Positions 36,154 through 46,612 of a DNA stretch of 64,000 nt are shown here, one piece after another. Made by a program: the position numbers and the translations under genes. Source of the stretch: Nocardia xishanensis NBRC 101358 (GTDB lineage Bacteria; Actinomycetota; Actinomycetes; Mycobacteriales; Mycobacteriaceae); assembly GCF_001613365.1 (NCBI RefSeq), contig NZ_BDCF01000030.1, positions 1 through 64,000 on the forward strand. Reading direction: 5' to 3'. The notes below the pieces were generated by a model. The model was not told the DNA's origin and made no database searches. It saw only the letters and a program-made list of their open reading frames with translations. The first letter of the stretch is position 1. Every line of letters begins with the position of its first letter.

Positions 36154-36352
36154 CGATTGATCCCGCCTCCATCTGATGTACCGCTTGACGCGGCCCGGGT
36201 ACACGACCCTCGTGCACCCGCTTGTGCCTATCCTCCACCATGCGGCACCTGGACCGGGGCGACCCGGCCCAACCGACGCCTACTACAGAATCTATCCGTT
36301 TTCGGCGTCGGCCCGCAGCGTTGCCCGCGGCTGGGCGTCCGGTCTTCTGTTG

Positions 36353-36811
36353 TCAGTTGCTCTTCACCAGGACCAGCATGTCGGCCTTCGGCGCCGGAAT
36401 CACGATTCGGGTGTCCTCGGCGATCTGCGGCCGGACAGCCGACATGCTCGCGGACGCCGGAGCCATCGCGGGCTCCTGTGCCGGGGCGACCTCGGCGGAT
36501 TCCGCGGCGGCGGCCGTCTGCTCGGCCTCTCCCGCGGGGGTCGCTGCGGCCTGCGCGGCCTCGCCGGCCGGAACACCGTCGACGCCGGCCATGATCGTGC
36601 TCACATCCCATAAGACCCGTGACAATGGCACGTCGAGTGCGGCGCATATCGCGGCGAGCAGCTCGCTCGACGCCTCCTTGCGACCCCGCTCGACCTCCGA
36701 GAGATACCCCAGGCTCACGCGCGCCGAGGTGGACACTTCACGCAAGGTCCGGTGCTGGGCAAGACGTGCACGCCGCAGACTGTCCCCGATCGCCTCTCGC
36801 AGCAGCGTCAT
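36353..36811 (-). CDS. clgR: Helix-turn-helix activator ClgR
   Basis: A 152-residue XRE-type regulator. The HTH is LRRARLAQHRTLREVSTSARVSLGYLSEVERGRKEASSELL (residues of about 12-53), nearly canonical for ClgR, which activates clpP/clpC and the psp operon. The middle is a long Ala/Glu/Pro linker. The C-terminus IVIPAPKADMLVLVKSN ends without the usual AA degradation tag. The ATG at 36811 follows AAGGAG. It is the first gene of the psp operon. Confidence 0.92.
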   Translation of the reverse strand: MTLLREAIGDSLRRARLAQHRTLREVSTSARVSLGYLSEVERGRKEASSELLAAICAALDVPLSRVLWDVSTIMAGVDGVPAGEAAQAAATPAGEAEQTAAAAESAEVAPAQEPAMAPASASMSAVRPQIAEDTRIVIPAPKADMLVLVKSN

Positions 36812-36952
36812 CTCGATCTCCTTCGCTCCGAACACCGGGCGCCGCTTCGCGCAGTCGCCCTGGCGCGCACCGTTCTTTCTGGCACAACGTCCCGGGGCGG
36901 CCCATTGGTTCCCGGCGGGCGAACTCGTCGGGCGATTACTCGCGCGACGCGC

Positions 36953-37444
36953 TCAGTCGCCCTGAACACACCGAAGCAGCTCCCGCACCGCGTTCTCGGT
37001 CGCGGTGAGTCTGATGGTCCACCGGTCGCCGGACAGTTGCAACCGCATCACCTCGGTATGCCACGGGCTGGACAGCCCGAGGAAGACGGTGCCGACCGCG
37101 TGCCCGTCCTGGCCGTCGGGGCCCGCGACGCCGGTCAGGCCGATCCCCCAGTCGGCGCCGCAGCGGGTGCGCGCGCCGACGGCCAGCTGCTCGGCGGTGC
37201 TCGCCGCCACCGGTCCCTCGGCGGCGAGCAGGTCCGCGCTGACACCGGCCAGGCTGCTCTTGAGGTCGGTGGCGTACACCACCAGTCCGCCGCGCAGCAC
37301 CGCGCTCGCGCCGGGCACCCCGGCGATGGCCGCGGCGACCAGCCCGGCGGTGAGCGATTCGGCGGTGGCCACGGTTTGGCGGGCCGCCACCAGGGCGCGC
37401 ACCAGCTCGTCGGCGGGTACCGACGCGGTCAGCGGATCGGTCAT
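36953..37444 (-). CDS. CinA C-terminal domain protein (PncC-like amidase)
   Basis: A 163-residue stand-alone CinA C-terminal domain: ARQTVATAESLTAGLVAAAIAGVPGASAVLRGGLVVYA and a final GIGLTGVAGPDGQDGHAVGTVF block. This domain is a nicotinamide-mononucleotide deamidase in several bacteria (PncC). The ATG at 37444 overlaps the pgsA stop (ATGA), so the two are co-translated. Whether it acts in NAD recycling here is inferred. Confidence 0.9.
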   Translation of the reverse strand: MTDPLTASVPADELVRALVAARQTVATAESLTAGLVAAAIAGVPGASAVLRGGLVVYATDLKSSLAGVSADLLAAEGPVAASTAEQLAVGARTRCGADWGIGLTGVAGPDGQDGHAVGTVFLGLSSPWHTEVMRLQLSGDRWTIRLTATENAVRELLRCVQGD

Positions 37445-38121
37445 GCTCCGCGCGTCCGGCCGGGGCTGCCCGCGAACCACACCCGCGCGGCCTGCCCGAC
37501 GTAGTCCAGGCCCGTGACGACCGTCAGCACCACCGCCAGATACATCAGCGCCATGCCCGCGACCTCGAAGCCGCCGGACAGCGGCAACAGCAGCACCCCG
37601 ATCGCCAGCGACTGCACCAGCGTCTTCAGCTTGCCGCCGCGCCCGGCGGGGATCACTCCCCGCCGCACCACCAGCAGTCGCAACAGCGTGACGCCGAGTT
37701 CGCGTCCGCAGATCACCAGGGTGATCCACCAGGCCAGGTCGCCGAGTATGGAAAGCCCGATCAGGGCCGCGCCGATCAACGCCTTGTCGGCGATCGGGTC
37801 GGCCAGTTTGCCGAAATCGGTGACCAGCCCGTACTTGCGCGCCAGCTGCCCGTCGAAGCGGTCGGTGATGGCGGCCAGCGCGAACAGCGCGGCGGCGGCG
37901 ATCCGCCATCCGGTCTGGTGGCCGCCGCCTGCGAACAACGCCGCGACGAACAGCGGAACGATGGCGATGCGCGCCATGGTCAGCACGTTCGCGATGTTCA
38001 TCAGCGGCACGGCGGTGTCGGCCGGGGCTGCCGTGAGACCGGGCCCCGAGCGCTCCGTTCCCGGGCGCAGCACCGCCGCGTCGGGCCAGCGACGATCGAT
38101 CTCTTCGGGCTGCACGCTCAT
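37441..38121 (-). CDS. pgsA: CDP-alcohol phosphatidyltransferase (PgsA-type)
   Basis: A 226-residue membrane enzyme. A polar N-terminus of about 40 residues is followed by five or six helices. The CDP-OH-P motif is complete: DRFDGQLARKYGLVTDFGKLADPIADK, i.e. D-x2-D-G-x2-A-R-x8-G-x3-D-x3-D. By position (between clgR/cinA and argA) it matches Rv2746c, annotated PgsA3. It is probably a phosphatidylglycerophosphate synthase, though substrate choice within this family is not certain. Confidence 0.92.
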   Translation of the reverse strand: MSVQPEEIDRRWPDAAVLRPGTERSGPGLTAAPADTAVPLMNIANVLTMARIAIVPLFVAALFAGGGHQTGWRIAAAALFALAAITDRFDGQLARKYGLVTDFGKLADPIADKALIGAALIGLSILGDLAWWITLVICGRELGVTLLRLLVVRRGVIPAGRGGKLKTLVQSLAIGVLLLPLSGGFEVAGMALMYLAVVLTVVTGLDYVGQAARVWFAGSPGRTRGA

Positions 38122-38264
38122 GCCCTCGCCTCGCGGGCGCCCGATCCGAAGACGGCCACGTCTCCATCCGGTTGCGCTACCCCGGCGCGATGCGGTGAGC
38201 GGAACGACAGGATGTGCGGCACATGTCCAGACTATCGGTAAGCGCGCCGACTACTGTGCACCCC

Positions 38265-38831
38265 ATGACCTCTCGGGGACCACTAGGTGGTTCGACCAGC
38301 GACGCGCATCCCAGCGCGGCCTCCGCCGCGCCCGGCTCGGGACCGATCGTGCGACGCGCCCGAACCTCGGACGTCCCGGAGATCAAACGCCTCGTCGACG
38401 TCTACGCGGGCCGCATTCTGCTGGAGAAGAACCTGGTCACCCTGTACGAATCGGTGCAGGAGTTCTGGGTCGCCGAGGTCGGCGGCCGGGTGGTCGGCTG
38501 TGGCGCGCTGCACGTGTTGTGGGCCGATCTCGGCGAGGTGCGCACCGTCGCGGTGCACCCCGATGCCAAGGGCACCGGAGTGGGCAAGCTCATCGTGCAG
38601 CGGCTCATCGCGGTGGCCAGGGAACTGGAACTGCGCAGGCTGTTCGTGCTGACCTTCGAGGTGGAGTTCTTCGGCAGGCACGGCTTCGTGGAGATCGACG
38701 GCACCCCGGTGACCGCCGAGGTCTACGCCGAGATGTGCCGGTCCTACGACACCGGCGTGGCCGAGTTCCTCGACTTGAGTTATGTGAAGCCGAACACTCT
38801 CGGCAACACCCGCATGCTGCTGACCCTCTGA
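38265..38831 (+). CDS. argA: Short-form N-acetylglutamate synthase (GNAT)
   Basis: A 188-residue GNAT acetyltransferase, lacking the kinase domain of classical ArgA, as in M. tuberculosis Rv2747. The acetyl-CoA motif is VRTVAVHPDAKGTGVGKLIVQRLI; FGRHGFVEIDGTPVTAEVYAEM is the substrate side. It starts arginine biosynthesis by acetylating glutamate. The ATG at 38265 was chosen over 38214 because the start is in a typical position for this family. It is divergent from the pgsA operon. Confidence 0.87.
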   Translation: MTSRGPLGGSTSDAHPSAASAAPGSGPIVRRARTSDVPEIKRLVDVYAGRILLEKNLVTLYESVQEFWVAEVGGRVVGCGALHVLWADLGEVRTVAVHPDAKGTGVGKLIVQRLIAVARELELRRLFVLTFEVEFFGRHGFVEIDGTPVTAEVYAEMCRSYDTGVAEFLDLSYVKPNTLGNTRMLLTL

Positions 38832-38855
38832 AGCGCCGAAAGAAAGCGATATACC

Positions 38856-39140
38856 GTGCCGATCTTCGCCGTCCACTACACCTATTCCGAGGCCACCGTT
38901 CCCGGCCGCGACACCCACCGGCCCGAGCACCGCGGGTGGTTGTCCGGGCTGGTCGACGCGGGAACGCTGCTGTCCAGCGGACCGTACCCGGACGGGTCGG
39001 GCGCGTTGCTGATCTTCCGCGCCGAGGACGAGGCGACGCTGAAGGATCTGCTCGCGCAGGACCCCTTCGCGAGGGAAGGGCTCATCGACGCGGTGCGCGC
39101 GGTGGAGTGGCAACCGGTGATGGGCGCTTTCTCCGCCTGA
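38856..39140 (+). CDS. YciI family protein
   Basis: A 94-residue ferredoxin-like-fold protein of the YCII superfamily (MPIFAVHYTYSEATVPGRDTHRPEHRGWLS, then LSSGPYPDGSGALLIFRAEDEATLKDLLAQDPF and AREGL). The conserved His and Asp (HRPEH, DPF) are present. The start is GTG at 38856, 24 bp after argA. It may be a small hydrolase or dehalogenase-like enzyme; the activity is unknown. A strong terminator follows. Confidence 0.9.
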   Translation: MPIFAVHYTYSEATVPGRDTHRPEHRGWLSGLVDAGTLLSSGPYPDGSGALLIFRAEDEATLKDLLAQDPFAREGLIDAVRAVEWQPVMGAFSA

Positions 39141-39152
39141 TCGAACGAAGCG

Positions 39153-39184
39153 AGCCCCGCACCCTGTCGAGTGGGTGCGGGGCT
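39153..39184. terminator. Bidirectional terminator between YciI and TerC genes
   Basis: AGCCCCGCACCC pairs with GGGTGCGGGGCT (12 bp) with an 8-nt loop, followed by CTTCGTC on the plus strand. Confidence 0.85.
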
Positions 39185-39212
39185 CTTCGTCAGGCCTCGA
39201 GGCCCGGTGCGC

Positions 39213-40202
39213 CTACCGTGCGTCCTGCGGAGCCGTGCCCCGGGTCTTGATCAGGCTCGCGACGGTGGCGACGACGAGCACGCCGATGATGACGCCCAGC
39301 GAGACCGGGGTCGATATCTCCGGCACGCTGACGTGCTCACCGCCGTTGACGAACGGCAGCGTGTTCTCGTGCAGCGCGTGCAGCACCAGCTTGACGCCGA
39401 TGAACGCCAGGATCGCGGCCAAGCCGTAGGACAGGTACACCAGCCGGTCCAGCAGGCCGCCGATCAGGAAGTACAGCTGGCGCAGGCCCATGAGCGCGAA
39501 CGCGTTGGCGGTGAACACCAGGTACGGCTCCTCGGTGAGGCCGTAGATCGCGGGAATGGAATCCAGCGCGAACAGCAGATCCGCGAAGCCGATGGCGAGC
39601 AGCGCGAGCAGCAGCGGGGTCACCGCCAAGCGGCCGCCGACCCGGGTGAGGAGCTTGTCGCCGTCGTACTCGTCGGTGGTCGGCAGCACCCGCTTGGCCA
39701 GCGCGACGATGCGGCTGTCGCGTTTCTCCTCGGCCTCCACCTCGTGGCCGCTCTCGCGCAGCAGCTTGACGGCGGTGTAGATCAGGAAGGCGCCGAACAG
39801 GTAGAAGACCCAGCTGAACGCGCTGATCGCGGCGGCGCCGACCGCGATGAACGCACCGCGCATGGCGAGCGCGAGCACAATGCCGATGAGCAGCACCTTC
39901 TGCTGGTAGATCCGTGGCACGGCGAAGGTGGTCATGATGATCAGGAAGACGAACAGGTTGTCCACCGAGAGCGCCTTCTCGGTGACGAAACCGGCGTAGT
40001 ACTCCCCGCCGAAGGTCGAGCCCCACCGCCAGGCGACGAACCCGCCGAAGGCCAAGGCGATGCTGATGTAGACCGCCGACCAGAAGGCCGATTCGCGGAA
40101 TGTCGGTTCGTGCGGGGTTCGCACGTGGGCGAAGAAGTCGAAGACGAACAAGCCGAGGATCACCGCGACGGTGATCCCCCATTCGAGTGCGGTCACCTGC
40201 AT
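39213..40202 (-). CDS. TerC/Alx family membrane protein
   Basis: A 329-residue integral membrane protein with about nine helices. The conserved acidic motifs are present: HEPTFRESAFWSAVYISIALAFG, TEKALSVDNLFVFLIIMTTF and ADLLFALDSIPAIYGLT. TerC/Alx proteins are thought to move manganese or calcium and support tellurite resistance or metal loading of exported proteins. The ATG at 40202 begins MQVTALEWGIT. No yybP-ykoY-type manganese riboswitch could be recognised upstream. Confidence 0.92.
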   Translation of the reverse strand: MQVTALEWGITVAVILGLFVFDFFAHVRTPHEPTFRESAFWSAVYISIALAFGGFVAWRWGSTFGGEYYAGFVTEKALSVDNLFVFLIIMTTFAVPRIYQQKVLLIGIVLALAMRGAFIAVGAAAISAFSWVFYLFGAFLIYTAVKLLRESGHEVEAEEKRDSRIVALAKRVLPTTDEYDGDKLLTRVGGRLAVTPLLLALLAIGFADLLFALDSIPAIYGLTEEPYLVFTANAFALMGLRQLYFLIGGLLDRLVYLSYGLAAILAFIGVKLVLHALHENTLPFVNGGEHVSVPEISTPVSLGVIIGVLVVATVASLIKTRGTAPQDAR

Positions 40203-40531
40203 GCTGCGGCCCGATCGGAGGCGGTAGTCATGACGGCCATCATGCCCGATTTGTCCGTTCTTGTCGGCTAGCGGGTTGGTTGCCGACCATCCTGTCACAC
40301 TCCGGTAAACCGCTCGCCGAGCAAAAGAGCACACGTCGGACGCCGGAAAGTCCGCATCTGGGTGATTGCGCGCACATTGCGGCGCCGGAAAAATCGGACA
40401 TAACAACCGGGTAGGGAAAACCAGTGTCGCCCGGCCGATTCGGGTGTTAGCGTTCGAGGACGAAGTACGACCGCTCCAACCGGGGCGTCGGGGGAACCGC
40501 TTCCCCACCCACGAACCGAAAGGCACCGGCG

Positions 40532-40651
40532 ATGACAGCGCGGATCCGGCAGCAGCGACAGTGGTCGCTCGACGCCGCCGCGCGCCCGAACGCCCTGCGC
40601 ACCACGTGCCTAGTCGACTCCCCCTGGACGCGCGTCCGGAGCGGCCCCTGA
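40532..40651 (+). CDS. Possible 39-aa leader peptide or small protein
   Basis: ATG 40532 to TGA 40651; the peptide starts MTARIRQQRQWSL and ends SPWTRVRSGP, basic with a single Cys. GAAAGGC lies about 10 bases upstream. The stop codon directly abuts a palindrome and a terminator follows 28 bp later. I do not recognise the sequence. It could be a leader peptide, a small protein or a chance ORF inside a small RNA. Confidence 0.4.
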   Translation: MTARIRQQRQWSLDAAARPNALRTTCLVDSPWTRVRSGP

Positions 40652-40670
40652 GTTCTCGACGTTCGAGAAC
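40652..40670. repeat. Perfect inverted repeat after the small ORF
   Basis: GTTCTCGA-CGT-TCGAGAAC: 8-bp arms with a 3-nt centre, beginning one base after the stop codon of the small ORF. Confidence 0.6.
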
Positions 40671-40679
40671 CCTCACACG

Positions 40680-40719
40680 GGGTCATTCCGCGGCAATCGG
40701 CCTGGGAATGACCCTTTTT
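40680..40719 (+). terminator. Rho-independent terminator
   Basis: GGGTCATTCC is followed by a loop and then GGAATGACCC (10-bp stem) and TTTTT on the plus strand. This is one of the few terminators in the window with a real T-run. It closes a transcript that must start upstream of 40680, since the next gene is a tRNA. Confidence 0.85.
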
Positions 40720-40777
40720 CGTACGCGGACGCGGCTCGACTGTCAGCCGCCACGAACTTTCGGCCGCAAGGCCGCAC

Positions 40778-40851
40778 TCCCTCGTAGCCCAACTGGCAGA
40801 GGCGCCGGCATTAGGAGCCGGGAGTTGCGAGTTCGAATCTCGCCGAGGGAA
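40778..40851 (+). tRNA. tRNA, anticodon UAG, class I cloverleaf
   Basis: A full cloverleaf. Acceptor TCCCTCG/CGAGGGA; D-arm with G18-G19; anticodon stem CCGGC/GCCGG with loop ATTAGGA (anticodon TAG); variable loop GAGTT of only 5 nt; T-arm GCGAG-TTCGAAT-CTCGC; discriminator A. No encoded CCA. UAG would read the Leu codon CUA, yet the long variable arm of bacterial tRNA-Leu is missing. Position 32 is A instead of a pyrimidine. The amino acid it carries is therefore uncertain. Confidence 0.8.
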
Positions 40852-40878
40852 CAGGTTCGCGCGAATCTGCGCGGACGA

Positions 40879-40952
40879 GCGTTTGTAGCTCAATGGGACA
40901 GAGCGCCCGCCTACGAAGCGGGAGGTTGGAGGTTCGAGTCCTCCCAAGCGCG
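40879..40952 (+). tRNA. tRNA-Arg (ACG)
   Basis: A complete cloverleaf: acceptor GCGTTTG/CAAGCGC (one G-U pair), D-stem GCTC/GAGC, anticodon stem CCCGC/GCGGG with loop CTACGAA (anticodon ACG), T-arm GGAGG-TTCGAGT-CCTCC. No encoded CCA. It is read as inosine-34 after TadA editing and serves CGU/CGC/CGA codons. Confidence 0.96.
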
Positions 40953-41059
40953 CCGATGAAGTGTGACGTACGGCAACCATGGCGGATGCGCCGCGGTCCG
41001 GCGGGCCGGATCAGGCCCGAATATTCGCGTGCGACAAGCAGACAGGCGTGTCACAGTCG

Positions 41060-41890
41060 ATGATCGTGACCGAGGACTACCGCACCCTGAATCGGGCCAC
41101 CTGGGATCAGCGAGCGCCGCTGCACGCCGCGTCGCCGGGCTATCGGGTGTCGCGGTTTCTCGCCGAACCGGAGTTCCTGAGTCCGACAGTGCGTTTCGAC
41201 CTGCCGATGCTCGGTGACGTACGCGGGCTGCGCGGCGTGCATTTGCAGTGTCACATCGGTACCGACACGATCTCGCTGGCGCGACTGGGCGCTCGGATGA
41301 CCGGACTCGACTTCAGCCCGGCTTCGCTGGCGCAGGCTCGATCGCTGGCGCACAAGACGGGCGCCGACGTCCATTTCGTCGAAGCCGATGTGTACGACGC
41401 GGTCTCGGCGCTCGGCGCGGAACGGTTCGATTTGGTGTTCACCGGAATCGGCGCGCTGTGCTGGCTGCCGAGCGTCGACCGCTGGGCACGGACCGTGGCC
41501 GCGCTGCTGCGCCCCGGCGGGCGGCTGTTCCTGCGCGAAGCCCATCCGGTGCTATTGGCCCTCGACGAAGACGTCACCGACCGATTGACGATCGGCTACT
41601 CGTATTTCGAGACGCCCGAGCCGATGGTGTTCTCCAACGACTCCACCTACGTCGAGATCGACGGCCGTCTCGATCCGACCGTCACCCACGAGTGGAATCA
41701 CGGCCTCGGCGAGATGATCTCGGCGCTGCTGGCCAACGGTCTCACCCTCACCGGGCTCACCGAACACCGCAGCGTCCCGTGGAATGCCTTGCCGGGCAGG
41801 ATGAGCTGCGACGAACACGAGGAGTGGCGGCTGATCGAGCATCCCGAACGCGTCCCGCTCAGCTACACCCTGCGAGCCCGCAAGGAGTGA
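41060..41890 (+). CDS. SAM-dependent methyltransferase
   Basis: A 276-residue class I methyltransferase. Motif I is VHLQCHIGTDTISLARLGARMTGLDFSP, a variant with Q-C-H-I-G in place of the usual G-x-G. The post-motif II acidic turn FVEADVYDA and motif IV region RFDLVFTGIGALCWL follow. LRPGGRLFLREAHP is motif VI. The start is uncertain: ATG 41060 fits the family N-terminus (EDYRTLNRATWDQRA), ATG 40979 is possible. It follows the tRNA genes. The substrate is unknown. Confidence 0.85.
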   Translation: MIVTEDYRTLNRATWDQRAPLHAASPGYRVSRFLAEPEFLSPTVRFDLPMLGDVRGLRGVHLQCHIGTDTISLARLGARMTGLDFSPASLAQARSLAHKTGADVHFVEADVYDAVSALGAERFDLVFTGIGALCWLPSVDRWARTVAALLRPGGRLFLREAHPVLLALDEDVTDRLTIGYSYFETPEPMVFSNDSTYVEIDGRLDPTVTHEWNHGLGEMISALLANGLTLTGLTEHRSVPWNALPGRMSCDEHEEWRLIEHPERVPLSYTLRARKE

Positions 41891-41962
41891 CGGCCACCGC
41901 TCGAGAGCGGATCCGGGGCACGCCGGACGATCGGGGCGGGCCGGGGCTCGCGTAAGTTCGGT

Positions 41963-42649
41963 GTGGTCATGGTGACTCTGCTCTTGGCGCTGACCGGCTT
42001 CGCCTTCCTCGATTCGCTCGATCTGCTGCTCGTCGGCGTCACGGTCGCGATCGTGTACGACAGCAAACTCGCGCGGCGGTCACCACTTCCCGGCGGTCTG
42101 AGTTTCGTCGCGGGCGTCTTCGCGATGACCACCACGTTCGGGATCTGCGCCGTGCTCGGCATCAACTGGCTCACCTCGCTGATCGGCTTCGAACTGACGC
42201 CGACGATCCGCTACTGGGGCGAGCTGGCGGTCGGCCTCCTCCTGCTGCTGTTCTCCGTGTTGCCTTCCGGCGCGCGCCGCGACCCGCCCGCGTGGGCGAC
42301 CAAGGCCCGGCGACGCCCCTGGGTGCTGGCGCTGGTCGGTGTCGCGATCGGATTCGCGCAGGCGCCTACGGCGGTGCCGTATCTCGCGGGCCTCGCCATG
42401 CTGTCGGCGCACGATCCGCTGCCTACGCTGTGGCCGCTGATCATCGTCTCCTACTGCGCGGTCGCGCTGCTCCCGCCGCTGTTGATTCTCGCGCTGTCCA
42501 CCCGCGGCAGCGCGCGTGCCCGTCGCATCTACCGGACGATCGTGCGCGTCCTCACCGAGTACGGCCCGCTCTCGGTGCGAATCATCTTCGGGCTCTTGGG
42601 CGCCGCCCTGATCACCGACGCGATGATCCACCACGCGCACCTGTGGTGA
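41963..42649 (+). CDS. GAP (Sap) family membrane protein
   Basis: A 228-residue, six-helix membrane protein. FLDSLDLLLVGVTVAIVYDSKLARR, PGGLSFVAGVFAMTTTFGI and VGVAIGFAQAPTAVPYLAGLAML fit the GAP family, named after proteins needed for glycopeptidolipid or sulfolipid display in mycobacteria. A transporter-like role is likely. The start is GTG 41963; ATG 41969 is equally possible. Confidence 0.8.
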   Translation: MVMVTLLLALTGFAFLDSLDLLLVGVTVAIVYDSKLARRSPLPGGLSFVAGVFAMTTTFGICAVLGINWLTSLIGFELTPTIRYWGELAVGLLLLLFSVLPSGARRDPPAWATKARRRPWVLALVGVAIGFAQAPTAVPYLAGLAMLSAHDPLPTLWPLIIVSYCAVALLPPLLILALSTRGSARARRIYRTIVRVLTEYGPLSVRIIFGLLGAALITDAMIHHAHLW

Positions 42650-42712
42650 CCGGCGGGCGCGACCGGAGCGGAGACCGTCTTCGGATCTCGCGCGACCGGG
42701 ACGAAGGTCCGC

Positions 42713-45280
<2,568 letters not shown>

Positions 45281-45395
45281 GGACCCAGGCTAGCCGCAAA
45301 CGCCCCATCCAGACCATCCGCAACACCCGTATCGCCCGCCTCGAGCGCGGCGGATCACAGCCGAACGCCCCGCTCGAGCGATGGATACGGGCGGT

Positions 45396-46019
45396 TCAGA
45401 ACGAGCGGTCGAGTTCCAGCACCGCGCGCACGGCGTCCTCGTCGCCCGTGGTCTCGATGCGCACCTTGTCGCGGCCGAACGCGTGCAGCACCAGTTCGGA
45501 AGGCTTACCGGTGAGCGTCACCGCGGCGCCCTCGGCCGACCTCACTTCCGCACGGCGGCCATCGGGCGTCGCCAGCACCACCGGCACGGGGGCGGCGCGG
45601 TAGGCCATCTTGCCGACCCGTCGCGCCACGTTCCACAACTGGGACTCGTCGGCGTCGGAGAGTTCGCGCGGCTGCCAGTCCGATCCGGCGCGGCGCACAT
45701 CCTCGTGGTGCACGAACATCTCGCTCAGATTGACCACCGCGTCCACCGGCTTCAGCGGCGACCACCAGGGCGGGCCGGTCCGCACCAGGTCCAGCAGCTC
45801 GGGAAAGGGCTTGCGCGCCACGCGGTCCTGCACCGACTCGAGGTAGCCGGCGAACGGCTTCAGCAGGATGCCGGGCGCGGCGTCGGGGCGGCGTTCCCGA
45901 ACGATCAAGTGCGCCGCCAAGTCTCGCACGGTCCACCCGCCGCAAAGGGTCGGTGCATCGGGACCGGCCGACGACATCGCGGCCACCAGCGCTCGACGTT
46001 CCCGTTGTGCCATGCTCAC
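45396..46019 (-). CDS. TIGR03085-type DinB/MDMPI-like metal-binding protein
   Basis: A 207-residue four-helix protein of the maleylpyruvate-isomerase / mycothiol-dependent (DinB-like) superfamily: MAQRERRALVAAMSSAGPDAPTLCGGWTVRDLAAHLIVRERR, and the metal-site helix VNLSEMFVHHEDVRRA. His at the WTVRDLAAHL site and HH later are the expected ligands. It may use mycothiol. The start is GTG 46019 or ATG 46013. The reaction is unknown. Confidence 0.82.
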   Translation of the reverse strand: MSMAQRERRALVAAMSSAGPDAPTLCGGWTVRDLAAHLIVRERRPDAAPGILLKPFAGYLESVQDRVARKPFPELLDLVRTGPPWWSPLKPVDAVVNLSEMFVHHEDVRRAGSDWQPRELSDADESQLWNVARRVGKMAYRAAPVPVVLATPDGRRAEVRSAEGAAVTLTGKPSELVLHAFGRDKVRIETTGDEDAVRAVLELDRSF

Positions 46020-46183
46020 GTGCCGACCATAACCGATACCGGAAGGTCGCTTGGGAGCCCGGCCGGTCGTCTGGACCCGTGCGACACCGAAATGGAATGC
46101 GCCGACTGGATTCCCGAATGGTTGCTCGGTAGCTTGTCACTGGTCCATAGGGTCGTGGACCTCTCAGTTCGAAGGGATTCACC

Positions 46184-46552
46184 TTGAAGAAGTTCTTCAC
46201 CGCTGCCGCGGTCATCGTGGCAACGGTCGGTTCGATGCTGGCCACCTCGGCACCGGCGCAGGCCGGATACGGCTACTACGGCGCGATCGCCGTGTCGAGC
46301 GACGGTAGCTACGGCATCGCCAACAACTACGGAAGCTACAGCGCCGCCGAGGACGCCGCTATCGATGTCTGCGGTTACGGCTGCTCCACCCTGGTCTCCT
46401 GGACCAACGGCTGCGGCGTGCTCGCCAGCTCCGACACACGCTGGAGCGCGTCGGCGCGGCCGAGCTACTCCGAGGCCCGGGCCGCGGCGCTGAGCCGCCT
46501 CTCCGGCGGCTGGGTCGTCGACTGGCGCTGCACCTCGGGCTACTCGCTGTAA
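46184..46552 (+). CDS. Secreted DUF4189 protein
   Basis: A 122-residue exported protein that starts at TTG 46184, with GAAGGGA upstream. The signal peptide MKKFFTAAAVIVATVGSMLA ends near APAQA. The mature part carries the DUF4189 pattern YGAIAVSSDGSYGIANNYGS, several cysteines in CGYGCSTLVSWTNGCGVL, and a final WRCTSGYS. Many mycobacterial and nocardial DUF4189 proteins are secreted and of unknown function. Confidence 0.88.
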   Translation: MKKFFTAAAVIVATVGSMLATSAPAQAGYGYYGAIAVSSDGSYGIANNYGSYSAAEDAAIDVCGYGCSTLVSWTNGCGVLASSDTRWSASARPSYSEARAAALSRLSGGWVVDWRCTSGYSL

Positions 46553-46612
46553 ATCCGACACCGTCGCGCCGTCAGCTGTGTCGGCGCGACACCACTTCAC
46601 CAGGGGAAAATC

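Larger units (their letters stand above)
40203..40777. other. Intergenic region (575 bp) with a small transcript candidate
   Basis: The TerC promoter side (40203-40430) shows nothing clear. From about 40440 to 40720 on the plus strand there is a short ORF, a perfect palindrome and a classical terminator, listed separately, just upstream of two tRNA genes. Confidence 0.5.

Noticed and set aside
36812..36952. A ClgR box upstream of clgR
   Set aside because: CGC/GCG half-sites are present in several spacings, but none fits the published spacing well enough to distinguish it from GC background.
39140..39152. A third MIRU-like copy (TGATCGAACGAAGCGAGC) after the YciI gene
   Set aside because: Only a short stretch resembles the element start; the rest is a terminator stem and no linker ORF exists.
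40203..40500. A manganese (yybP-ykoY) riboswitch upstream of the TerC gene
   Set aside because: TerC/Alx genes often have one, but I could not find the conserved core on the minus strand.
40778..40952. tRNA genes as the attachment site of an integrated element
   Set aside because: No integrase, excisionase or direct repeat of a tRNA end is found nearby; flanking genes are ordinary.
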